From Gemmatimonadota bacterium (GTDB taxonomy: Bacteria; Gemmatimonadota; Gemmatimonadetes; Gemmatimonadales; Gemmatimonadaceae): DNA of 9,336 bases. A program made the translations under genes and the position numbers. Shown in pieces: positions 1-9,300 of this stretch (the first letter of the stretch is position 1; every line of letters begins with the position of its first letter). The DNA is taken from NCBI GenBank assembly GCA_023249395.1, contig JAHFCS010000055.1, forward strand, positions 1-9,336, written 5' to 3'. The notes beneath the pieces were generated by a model. That model saw only the letters and a program-made list of their open reading frames with translations. It ran no database searches and was not told the DNA's origin.

Positions 1-103
1 TGAACCCGCGACCACCGAAGACGTTCTTCTGCCTCACGCCGCGCTCTCCGATCTGCGCCAGGCCGTCCTCGATGCGCGCTACCAGTCCGTGATCGTAGGC
101 CAA
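1..103 (-). CDS. TfoX N-terminal-domain protein, 5' part only (cut by left edge)
   Basis: The minus strand encodes 34 residues beginning (M)AYDHGLVARIEDGL and continuing to KNVFGGRGF at the window edge. The AYDxGL opening, followed by a helix and then a K-x-x-FGG-x-x-F turn, is the pattern of the TfoX/Sxy N-terminal domain. Many bacteria carry this domain as a stand-alone protein of about 100-120 residues. Sxy/TfoX in gamma-proteobacteria co-activates competence genes with CRP, but the role of stand-alone N-domain proteins is largely unknown, so no competence function is claimed. The only plausible start is TTG at 103-101: an in-frame TAA lies at 118-116 and there is no ATG or GTG between. 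The family normally begins MAYD. A weak GGA lies 7 nt upstream (113-111). The gene follows the HerA-like ATPase gene by 28 bp on the same strand and is probably cotranscribed with it. About two-thirds of the protein lies outside the window. Confidence 0.78.
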   Translation of the reverse strand, partial: MAYDHGLVARIEDGLAQIGERGVRQKNVFGGRGF

Positions 104-131
104 CGCCGATTCCGATTACGCTGCGCGACGT

Positions 132-1682
132 CTACCAGCGTGACGACGATCGCCGACGTGGAGAGCCGAGCAGTGCGCCCATGATTCCGCGTGTGACCGC
201 GCCCGCCACCGTGCGAGTAACAGGCGATTTCATGATCTGCTCGAATGTGCTCGGCGGTTGTCTCCCGGCGCGAGCCGCAGGCTGCGCGGGAGCCGGCGGA
301 GGAGTCCATTGCTGTCCCGACTCCGCGGGCTGCGTTGGCTGCGGGGCTATCCGGGCTGCCAGGCGCTCGCGCGCACTTTCTCGATCGACAGCTTGGGCGT
401 ACTTACGCGCCTGTAACGAGCTCGCGATCCGCTGCGTCAGCTCGGCGTCCGGCAAGGGTGACATGCTCGATGCCGGTGGGATGAGTCGTGTCGCAAAGGG
501 CGGCGTCGGTACTCCTCGCGGTGAGAGCACCGTGACAAAGGCCTCTCCGATTCCGAGCGTGGTCAACGTCTCCTCGACATCATAGAACGGCGTCTTGGGG
601 AAAGTTCTCGCCGCGGCCTTGAGCGCCTTATCGTCGTCAGGAGTGAATGCGCGCAGCGCGTGTTGCACACGGTGGCCGAGCTGGGCCAGCACGGATTCAT
701 GAATGTCCTTTGGGCTTTGTGTGATGAAGAACACACCCACGCCTTTCGACCGGATCAGACGCACAACCTGCTGTATCTGATCGAGGAGCGCCTTGCTCGC
801 CCCATCGAAGATCAGATGGGCTTCATCGAAGAAGAACACGAGTTTCGGCTTGTCGATGTCGCCGACTTCCGGCAACTGGTGGTACAGAGTGGCCAGCATC
901 CACAACATGAACGTGCTGAAGAGATCAGGCTTGTCCTGGATGTCCTCCAGCTCGAGGATGCTTATCAGTCCGTGACCATCCCGCATCTGCATCAGGTCGT
1001 GGATGTCGAACTCCGGCTCGCCAAAGAATGTTTCGGCGCCTTGTTGCTCCAGCTGCACCATGTCGCGAAGCAGCACTCCCACCGTTGCCGCCGACATCCC
1101 ACCATATGTCTTGAGCTCGGCTGCTCCGTCTCCAGTCAGGTACTCGAGCACTGAGCGCAAATCAGAGAAGTCGAGCAGCAGGAGTCCCTTGTCGTCGCAG
1201 AACTTGAACACAAGCGACAGCACGCTCGACTGTGTGTCGTTGAGTCCCAGCACCTTCGAGAGAAGAAGTGGTCCGAACGACGACACTGTGGCTCTTAGCT
1301 GGGCTCCCTTCGTGCCTGACAGACTCAGGAACTCTACAGGAAACGCCGACGGTTTCCATTCGTAGCCTGTCTCCTTGGCTCTCGCTGTGACGCGGTCGCT
1401 CGAAGGGCCGGGAGCGCCAAGTCCAGAGATGTCTCCCTTGATGTCGGCAACGAATACCGGCACCTCTGCCTGAGACAACTGCTCCGCGATCAGCTGCAGC
1501 GTGCGCGTTTTCCCGGTTCCTGTGGCACCGGCTATCAGACCATGACGGTTCATCATGGCGATTGGAATGTTTACAATCGACTCAGGCACGCACTCACCGT
1601 CGTGTACGATTGCCCCGAGCGTGACGGCGTTACCGGCGGGCGGAAATGCGGCATGTGCCGCATCCAGGACTTTCTTGTCCAT
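132..1682 (-). CDS. HerA-like P-loop ATPase, DUF853 family (YjgR-like)
   Basis: This complete 516-residue protein resembles the DUF853/YjgR family, a HerA/FtsK-superfamily group of cytoplasmic hexameric-type ATPases with no settled cellular role. Walker A is GATGTGKT at residues 52-59 (K58, T59). Walker B is the hydrophobic strand LVFFFDEAH at 281-289 (D286, E287). The following segment has the family's ITQSPKDIHE (320-329) and a GHRVQHALRAFTP stretch (336-348), which would supply the polar sensor and inter-subunit arginine positions. Residues about 448-478 are a Pro/Ala/Gln-rich linker. The C-terminus (about 480-516) is a conserved FEQIMKSP-type helix, a Gly/Ala-rich segment and a basic tail. 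Length and domain order are normal for the family and no motif is broken. The ATG at 1682 gives a family-like N-terminus, although no clear Shine-Dalgarno sequence precedes it. It is divergent from the oxidoreductase gene across a 137-bp spacer and lies 28 bp upstream of the TfoX-domain gene. DNA translocation is inferred from the superfamily, not shown here. Confidence 0.93.
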   Translation of the reverse strand: MDKKVLDAAHAAFPPAGNAVTLGAIVHDGECVPESIVNIPIAMMNRHGLIAGATGTGKTRTLQLIAEQLSQAEVPVFVADIKGDISGLGAPGPSSDRVTARAKETGYEWKPSAFPVEFLSLSGTKGAQLRATVSSFGPLLLSKVLGLNDTQSSVLSLVFKFCDDKGLLLLDFSDLRSVLEYLTGDGAAELKTYGGMSAATVGVLLRDMVQLEQQGAETFFGEPEFDIHDLMQMRDGHGLISILELEDIQDKPDLFSTFMLWMLATLYHQLPEVGDIDKPKLVFFFDEAHLIFDGASKALLDQIQQVVRLIRSKGVGVFFITQSPKDIHESVLAQLGHRVQHALRAFTPDDDKALKAAARTFPKTPFYDVEETLTTLGIGEAFVTVLSPRGVPTPPFATRLIPPASSMSPLPDAELTQRIASSLQARKYAQAVDRESARERLAARIAPQPTQPAESGQQWTPPPAPAQPAARAGRQPPSTFEQIMKSPVTRTVAGAVTRGIMGALLGSPRRRSSSRW

Positions 1683-1755
1683 CTGTCGTGTGTTTGGCTG
1701 TTTGTGCGCAACGCGCGTGAAGTGACCCGTTAGGCTAGAGTATCACGTGGCATAC

Positions 1756-1770
1756 CCTATGCGCCATAGG
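1756..1770. promoter_or_regulatory. Perfect inverted repeat in the divergent spacer, possible operator
   Basis: CCTATG-CGC-CATAGG is a perfect 6+6 bp dyad with a 3-nt centre. It lies in the 137-bp spacer (1683-1819) between the ATPase gene, read leftward, and the FAD/Rieske gene, read rightward. It sits 73 bp upstream of the ATPase start and 49 bp upstream of the oxidoreductase start, a placement that would allow a dimeric regulator to act on either. The arms are too short and the loop too tight for a terminator, and no T-run follows. I see no strong -35/-10 pair in either direction. The palindromes CACGTG (1744-1749) and TACGTA (1792-1797) also occur in this spacer. An operator role is inference only. 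Confidence 0.28.
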
Positions 1771-1819
1771 CGACCCCAACGTCCGATCATCTACGTAAAC
1801 ACACGCAAAATATCACGAA

Positions 1820-3379
1820 ATGCGAAGCGATTCCGGTCAAACTACCTCAGTCTGGATGGCAACGGATGTCCCGGAGCTTCCAACCCTGTCGCACGACATC
1901 CGGACCAGTGTCTGCATTGTCGGCGCGGGAATCGCCGGCATGACGACCGCATATCTACTGGCGCGCGCTGGTCGGGCCGTGGTGGTGATCGACGATGGCG
2001 CCATCGGTGGCGGGGAAACGGGACGAACAACGGCCCACATCACAGCCGCACTCGACGACATGTATCAGAAGATCGAGAAGCTTCACGGCGAGGACGGAGC
2101 AAGAATGGCCGCGGAAAGTCATTCCGCCGCTATCGACAGAATCGAATCGATCGCCTCATTGGAGGACATAGACTGCGATTTCGAAAGGGTAGACGGCTAC
2201 CTCTTTCTCGCGCCCGGAAACGAGCGGAAGCTCCTCGAGCGGGAGCTGGAAGCCGCCCACCGCGCGGGTCTGTCGGATATCGAAATCGTCGATCGCGCGC
2301 CTCTCGATTCCTTCGACACCGGCCCTGCGCTCTGCTTTCCCCGACAGGCGCAGTTCCATTCCGTCAAATACCTCAACGGTCTGGCGCGTGCCATCATCCG
2401 CGACGGCGGTCAGCTCTTTACCGGCGCTCACGCCAAGAGCATCCAGGACGGCGAGCCGGCAAAGGTCACGACAACCGCAGGTCACGTCATCACCGCCGAC
2501 AATGTGGTCGTGGCGACGCATTCACCTGTAAACGACTGGGTGATCCTGCATACCAAGCAGGCCGCGTATCGCACCTACGTCATCGCCGCCAGGATTCCGC
2601 GTGGCGCCGTACAACACGGCCTCTACTGGGACACTCTCGATCCCTACCATTACGTCCGGCTCCAGGAAGTGGATCCGTTGCTCGATCCCGGCCGGACCGA
2701 AGAGCTGCTCATCGTCGGCGGGGAGGACCACAAGACTGGCCAGGCCGACGATGCCGCCGAACGGTTCAGGCGTCTCGAGGAATGGACCCGGCAGCGCTTC
2801 CCAATGATCAGCAACATCGATTTCCGCTGGTCGGGTCAGATCATGGAGCCGGTGGATTACATGGCTTTCATCGGGAAAAATCCCGGAGCTGACAAGCACA
2901 TATTCATCGCCACCGGTGATTCAGGAAATGGCATCACTCACGGCACTATAGCCGGCATGCTTCTGACTGACCTCATTGTCGGCCGCAAGAATCCGTGGTC
3001 GAAGCTGTACGATCCATCCCGCGTCACCCTTCGTGCAACCCGCGAGTTCCTCAAGGAGAATCTGAATGTCGCTGGGCAGTACACGGATTGGGCAACTGCC
3101 GGCAACGTAGATTCCTGCGACCAGATTGCGCCCGGGACTGGAGCTGTGATCCGCCGCGGGATGACGAAGGTCGCTGTCTATCGCGATGATCAGGGCAACA
3201 TCCACGAGCGGTCTGCGGTCTGCACGCACCTGTATTGCATCGTCGACTGGAACGCGACGGAGCGGACATGGGATTGCCCATGCCATGGATCGAGATTCGA
3301 CGCCTACGGCGGTGTGGTCAATGGACCAGCGATCACTCCACTGAGCGAGGTCAAGCCGGAGGTCCCAGCGTCACGATAA
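1820..3379 (+). CDS. FAD-dependent oxidoreductase with C-terminal Rieske [2Fe-2S] domain (YhfW-like)
   Basis: This complete 519-residue protein fuses a DadA/amine-oxidase-type FAD domain to a Rieske iron-sulfur domain, as in Bacillus YhfW-like proteins. The dinucleotide-binding site is VGAGIAG at residues 34-40 (G35, G37, G40), with D58 at the end of the second strand to hold the ribose. GGETGRTTAHIT (about 64-75) is the family's flavin-proximal motif. A second FAD-contact region is ATGDSGNGITHGT, shortly after residue 370. The Rieske ligands are C468 and H470 in box I and C486 and H489 in box II, with 15 residues between H470 and C486. The extra cysteines C473 and C488 match the disulfide pair of high-potential Rieske proteins. 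Electrons probably pass between FAD and the cluster; the substrate is unknown. No signal peptide is seen, so it is probably cytoplasmic. The ATG at 1820 is preferred over the ATG at 1856 because the SVWMAT segment near residue 10 is typical of the family, although no good ribosome-binding site is visible. Its 3' end overlaps the convergent glucan synthase gene. Confidence 0.92.
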   Translation: MRSDSGQTTSVWMATDVPELPTLSHDIRTSVCIVGAGIAGMTTAYLLARAGRAVVVIDDGAIGGGETGRTTAHITAALDDMYQKIEKLHGEDGARMAAESHSAAIDRIESIASLEDIDCDFERVDGYLFLAPGNERKLLERELEAAHRAGLSDIEIVDRAPLDSFDTGPALCFPRQAQFHSVKYLNGLARAIIRDGGQLFTGAHAKSIQDGEPAKVTTTAGHVITADNVVVATHSPVNDWVILHTKQAAYRTYVIAARIPRGAVQHGLYWDTLDPYHYVRLQEVDPLLDPGRTEELLIVGGEDHKTGQADDAAERFRRLEEWTRQRFPMISNIDFRWSGQIMEPVDYMAFIGKNPGADKHIFIATGDSGNGITHGTIAGMLLTDLIVGRKNPWSKLYDPSRVTLRATREFLKENLNVAGQYTDWATAGNVDSCDQIAPGTGAVIRRGMTKVAVYRDDQGNIHERSAVCTHLYCIVDWNATERTWDCPCHGSRFDAYGGVVNGPAITPLSEVKPEVPASR

Positions 3380-6300
3380 CCTCGTGACTGATGCCATCAT
3401 CCATCAGGGGTATTGGCCCGCTCACGGACGCGCCATCGAGCGTTGTGCTCGCAACGCCCCTCTGTGCGCCAAGCGGATTTCGAACCGTGATCTTATAGCT
3501 GCTCGATTGGTGCCTGTAGGTCATCGTAAATTCGGGCCAGCTGGCTGGAATGCACGGATCCATTTCGAGTGTCTCGCCTCGCTTCGTGAAGCCGAGAATC
3601 GCCTCCAGTCCAACGCGATACATCCAGCTCGCTGACCCGGTGTACCACGTCCAGCCTCCGCGTCCGAGATGTCCATCGGCCGTGTAGACGTCAGCAGCGA
3701 CGACGTAGGGCTCGACTTTATACTGCGCGACCGCATCGGCCGTGCTGGAGTGGGTCAGCGGATTGATCATCTGATAGAGCTCGAACGCCCGATCGCCGTT
3801 TCCCTGGAGTGCCGTAGCGAGCACGGCCCATAACGCAGCGTGGGTGTACTGCGCTCCGTTTTCCCGCACGCCGGGCAGGTATCCCTGGATGTAGCCTGGA
3901 TCATGCTTGCTGTCTGTGAATGGCGGCGTCAGCAGCATGATCACTCGCGCGTCCTCGCGCACGAGGTGCTCGTTCAGCGAGCGCATCGCGGTTTGCGCGT
4001 GCCCTGGCTCACCCGCGCGCGAAATGACACTCCAACTCTGTGCGATCGAATCAATCTTGCAGTCGTCACTCTCGGCCGAGCCGAGGGGTGAGCCGTCATC
4101 AAAATAGGCGCGTCGGTACCACGCTCCATCCCAGCCGGCGCGTTCGACAGCTTCATTATAGTTGTTCGCCCATCGCATCATTTCATCGCAGACGGCCTTG
4201 TCTCCCCGTGCTTCAGCATGCTCAGCGAATTTCCTGAGAGTCGCGATGAGAAACCACGCCAGCCAGACGCTCTCTCCTTTCCCACCGATCCCGACCCGAT
4301 TCATGCCGTCGTTCCAATCCCCGCTTCCCATCAAGGGAAGTCCGTGCTCTCCCATTGTCGATGCACGCTTGAGTGCTCGCACGCAGTGATCATAGAGCGG
4401 CTCTACTATCTCTGAAATCTCCGGCAGGTCGTAGAGCTCGGCCTCATCAGGGTTGAGCTCGCGCATGCGGAGATAAGGAATCCTCTCGTCGAGTATGGCC
4501 GTGTCGTTCGAGAGACTCACATAGTGATTTACCACGTACGGAAGCCAGACGAGGTCGTCGGAAAATCGGGTGCGGATGCCGCGGCCACTGTGCGGATGCC
4601 ACCAGTGTTGCACATCGCCCTCCTCGAACTGTCGTGATGCGCTCCGGAGGATGTGCTCGCGCGCAAGAGCCGGCTCCGAATATGTGAAGGCCATCACATC
4701 CTGCAGCTGATCGCGGAATCCGTACGCACCGCTCCATTGATAGGTTGCCGCCCGCGTCCACATCCGGCAGGAGAGCGCTTGGTAAAGCGTCCAGCCGTTC
4801 AGCATGAGATCGAAGGTCGGCTCGGGCGTCTCGACTGAGATGACGCCCAACCTGTCACGCCACACGCGTGCGGCATTGTCCAGCGCCGCGACGGCACTGT
4901 GTGGTGCGTGGTACTCTGCGATCAATCGCTTCGCCTCGTCGTCCCCGTGACATCCGCCAAGCAGAATCACCATCTCGTGCGTCTGCCCGGGTGCAAGCTC
5001 GAGCCGGACTTGTAGTGCACTGCACGGATCGATCGTATCCCCGATGTCTTCGGTCATTCCACTCCGCTCCAACGCCGCAGGTGCGGAGGGAGTGCCATTT
5101 CGCCCAATGAACTCCCGCCTCGCCGCCGTGTAAGTCGCGAGCGGCTCACTCATCGTCGTGAACGCTACGTATGCCGAGAACTGAGGATCGAAGCCGTTGC
5201 GCGCGAACATCGCGCTCGAATCCTCGTCCATCCTCGTGCGGATGTGCTGCTGAGTCTTTTCACGATCGGTGCCCAACAGCCACTCGACGTAGCTCGTTAT
5301 CTGCAGGCGGCGCATCACGCGGCCCGTGTTGGTGATGCTGAGAACACCGAGCTTCACCGGATCTTCCTTCGCCATTCCGACCCGGAGCGATGTCGAGATG
5401 TCCTTGTGATCGTGCTCGAATACCGAATACCCGGCGCCATGCCTGATCGTATATGGCGTACGCTCTCTGATCGGCTCGGGCGTTGGCGTCCAGAGATCAC
5501 CGTTGTCCACGTCGCGGATGTAGATGCATTCTCCGGGTGGATCTTCCACCGGGTCATTCTGCCAGGGGGTAAGCCGGTAAGAGCTGTTCGACGCCCACAT
5601 TGCCCCCGCCCCGCTCTCGCTGACGCAGAATCCTCCGACAGGGTTCCCGATGACATTTATCCACGGCGCTGGCGGGAGCATGTCTCCTGTTAGGCGCAGC
5701 TCGTACTCTCCCGCCGCGTTGAAACCGCCCAGGCCGTTAAACTGCGCGAGTCCCTCACCTCGCCCGACAGAATCAGGAGCTGCCCTTTCAGGCGATACAA
5801 CAGCGTTGTTTTGTAGTGGCGCGCTCGGCTCCTTGGCCAGCGGCTCCCCGGTGAGTGCCCCGACCCGCACTGCATAGCTGTCTTCCACGTGCGGGAATTC
5901 GAGAAAGTTTCCGAGACCCAGCCCGTCGCAGTCAACCTGGATCCGCGCAATTGAATACAGAAGATCCACGTCCTCGGGTTTCAGCAGATCCGCACGACGG
6001 ATGAAGACACCGCCAGGACGATCGAGGAATCCCGATTCACTCGACGCCAGCACTGTCGAGAGCAGCTCGTCCGTGAGCTCCTGCAGATAGGTTGGCGGGT
6101 GGAGGCTGAGAATCACGAGATCGCATGCCAGACCTTTGAGCCGCCAGTAGTGGTGAACCCGCAACAGCTGCCGCACACTCGAGAGTCCCGCCGGCACTTC
6201 GAGCGTGGCGAGGAGAATCGGCCAGTCTCCCGAGATACCCATCGCCCATAACTCCGTCTGCCCGAGCTGCGGCACATCTCCCCTGGGGGCCAGCCCCCTG

Positions 6301-9300
6301 AATCCCGGATGCGTGTAGATGAGGTGACCGGCCAGCTCCTGATAGAGCGCCGAATCGGCAGGACTTATTCCGAGATCCCGCAGTTCTGCCTGCGCCTGTG
6401 CCCACGAAAGATCCAGAGCCCGTCGCGCGCTGTATGAGTCATGGTAGAGATCGGCAAGCTGAATTGCGGCTTCGCGCTCCTCAGCGACGAAAGTCGTGAA
6501 CGTTACCTCAGCCGAACGTCCCGGAGGAACGTTGACTCTCGCCCGTAATGCGAAGATCGGATCCAGCACCGATCCGACAGTGCCCGACAGCTCGGCACCT
6601 TTGTCAAGCGAGACAGGGTCCCGAACAGAGCGCCCTCGTCCAATGAAACGCGCGCGGTCGGTCTCGCAGGTGACCGGACCGATAAGCCCGGAACCCGCAG
6701 CCACCACGTGACCGCACCATCTGACTTTCTCGGTGGTCGAGCGAGGACGGCGCACGGCGAGAATCGCTGCGCTGTCGGGAAGCCAATCCGTCTGCACGAA
6801 CAGGTTGCCGAACGCCGGATGTCCGCGGTCGACATCCAGCGGTTGCATGACTATCTCGGCATAGCTCGTCAGCTCGATCTCGCGCGCAGTGGATGAGCGA
6901 TTGAACACGATCACTCGCCGTACTTCTGCGGCATCATCCGACGCTACGGCGGTCTCCATCTGCGTCTCGATGTCGCCATCGCGGCGCATGAAGGTGACCC
7001 TGTCACTCGCGAACAGTACCCGATACCAGTTTGCTTCGGCGCACACCGGCTGATGCCCCGCTGACCACACTCGTCCATTCGACAGGTCCTTCAGGTAACA
7101 CCATTGTCCGCGATTGTCTCTTGTCCCGTCGTTGCGCCAGCGGTTTACCGCCAGCGGTCCGTATTGGCTGAGGCCGCTCCCTGCGTTGCTGATGATCGTC
7201 GTGTAGGGAACGCTCCCGAGAATCGCGATCCGCGGCTGCGGCGTGTTTGCTGTATCGAGCTCACGGACCGCCGGTTTCTCGGTCTCGCTCGGCACATGCG
7301 GGTAGTCATCCTGCGTCGCGAGATTCTGGACGACGAGCCTCCGCGGAATTCTCTCCTGGAGGATGAGTTCCGCCGATCGCACCACCGGATCCGAGTGGAA
7401 CCGCTCCTGCCAGACCTTCCTGTTGAGCACATTGTCGAATGCGACGAGGCTCATGCCTACGTGATGCGCCATGTAGGCCCCGACAACCGCCTTCCTGCTG
7501 CCGGGCAGCGGACGCGTGTAATCGATTGCGTCGCGGAATCCGTATGGCCCGAGCGCACCTTCGGCTTCGAGCGCTGATAGATTGCGCACGGCCTGGTGTG
7601 GCTCAACGAGCATCGCCAGTGCAGTCGCATACGGCGCAATCACGAGATCCTTGCTCAACCCGCGCTTGAGCGCCAGGTCGGGAACGCCGAATCCGCGATA
7701 CTGATACGTGTAGCCCCGATCACGCACGTTATACGCGGACTCGGAGATTCCCCACGGCACGCCGCGCTCGGCACCGTACGCGATGTGGCGCCGTACTGCG
7801 CCTTGGTGCGTCTGGCTGAGAAGCGTCGATGGGAAAGTGCGGAGAACCAGAGCCGGCATGAGATACTCGAACATGCTCCCGCTCCACGAGATCAGCGTCC
7901 GCGTGCCTGCAACCGAAGTCAGCGAGCGCCCAAGCTTGAACCAGTGATCTACGGGAACGTCGTCCTTCGCGATGGCGATGAACGAACCGAGCCTCGATTC
8001 GGACGCGAGCAGATCGTAGTACGAGTTGTCGAAGCTGTTCGCGGACTGCTGGTATCCGATCGAGAAAAGCTTCCGGCGGTCGTCGAACAGAAACTTGAAA
8101 TCCATCTCCAGTACGTAGGCACGGGACCGCTCTGCGATTGCCTGCAGCCGCTTGGCCTGCTCCGGCGTGGAATCCGGAGTCTTCAACAACTGGATGCATC
8201 CCTGCTTCAACGCGATCAGGTGACCGGCGAAGTTTCCACTGTCCACCGTCGAGATGTACGCCGGCTCCAGCACCCTCAGGTCGGAGAGATTGTACCAGTT
8301 GTAGAAGTGGCCGCGGTAGCGGCGCATACGCTCAAGTGATCGAAAAACCCGCTCGAGTCGCTCGATTGTCCCCTCAAGTGTGATGAACCCTAGGTCGTAC
8401 GCCGTGACAGTGGAAAGGCACTGCAACCCGACATTGGTCGGTGATGTCCGGCCAGCGATCACCGGATCAGGATCTTCCTGAAAATTGTCCGGCGCCAGCC
8501 ACTGAGTCTCCGCGGTGACGAAGTGCTCGAAGAAATTCCAATGAAGCTTTGCATACCGAAGCGTTGCCGTCCGCTCTCCTTCGCTGAGCCGAAGTTCACC
8601 CGGTATCGCCGGCGCGCTGAGCCCGAGAGCAATCACCGGAGAGGCCAGCCAAAGCAGGATCAGCGGCACTGTTGTGCCAAGAAAGACGATCTGCTTTGGT
8701 ATCGATCCAGTGACGAGGTTTCCCTCCTTGAGCAGTACCACGACTGCCAGCAGAAGGCTGATAAGCGCCACCGGCCACATGCGCCGCCATACTTCGACAC
8801 GTGATCCTGACATCGCGCGCTCGACCTGCGATGCCGTTTGCCACTCCAGAAGCTTCCTTTTTGTTATCGTAAGGCGGACGACCGTGCGAATGATCGCATC
8901 GGCGCTCACGACTGCCTGATGCGGAAGAAACGTGACCGCCAGGACAAATTGCTGTGCGCTGACGGCGGCATCTCTTCCCACTGCGGCGTAGTAGGCGATC
9001 CACGATTGGTCGCGGGGAGGCCGCAACGCGGCAAGCACGAGGGAAAACACCCACGGGAATCCGACCGCTGCCAGGACGAGCATCGTCCACATCAGTGGCG
9101 AACCCGGAAGCAGGAACCAGCCCGCAACGAGAAACACGAGCTGAGAGATCTCGATGAGGCTGCGCCGGAGGTTGTCGAAGATCTTCCAGCGGGAGATTGC
9201 CGAAAGCCGGTTGGGCTCCGGTCCCTCTGGTCCGGGCACGGTCATCCTGAGCCATTTGAGAAGCTGCCAGTCGCCGCGGATCCAGCGATGCTTGCGTCGC

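Noticed and set aside
2..184. Plus-strand open frame with high third-position GC, entering from the left edge and ending at TGA 182-184.
   Set aside because: It is antisense to a recognisable TfoX domain and to the conserved tail of the ATPase gene. Its translation resembles no family I know, so it is best read as a mirror of minus-strand codon bias.
660..1154. A 164-codon plus-strand open frame inside the ATPase gene.
   Set aside because: It is antisense to the Walker B region of the DUF853 protein and its His/Glu/Leu-rich translation mirrors that coding sequence.
1741..1817. Direct repeat tatcacg at 1741-1747 and 1811-1817 in the divergent spacer.
   Set aside because: Seven bases, only two copies and no symmetry between them: too weak to call a regulatory repeat.
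1856..1858. A downstream ATG as an alternative start for the FAD/Rieske protein.
   Set aside because: The SVW residues just before it belong to the N-terminal pattern usual in the family, which favours the ATG at 1820, although neither start has a clear ribosome-binding site.
1747..2892. A 381-codon plus-strand open frame overlapping the FAD/Rieske gene.
   Set aside because: Its translation is Arg/Gly-rich and lacks domain motifs, while the overlapping frame has clear FAD and Rieske signatures.
7596..8339. A 247-codon plus-strand open frame inside the glucan synthase gene, with similar shadows at 5244-5693 and 7104-7577.
   Set aside because: All lie antisense to well-conserved NdvB domains, show no recognisable motif and are expected from the GC-rich codon pattern.
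9243..9245. The Met codon at 9245-9243 as the true start of the glucan synthase.
   Set aside because: The frame stays open upstream to the window edge and encodes the conserved RWIRGDWQ end of the GT84 domain, so this Met is internal.
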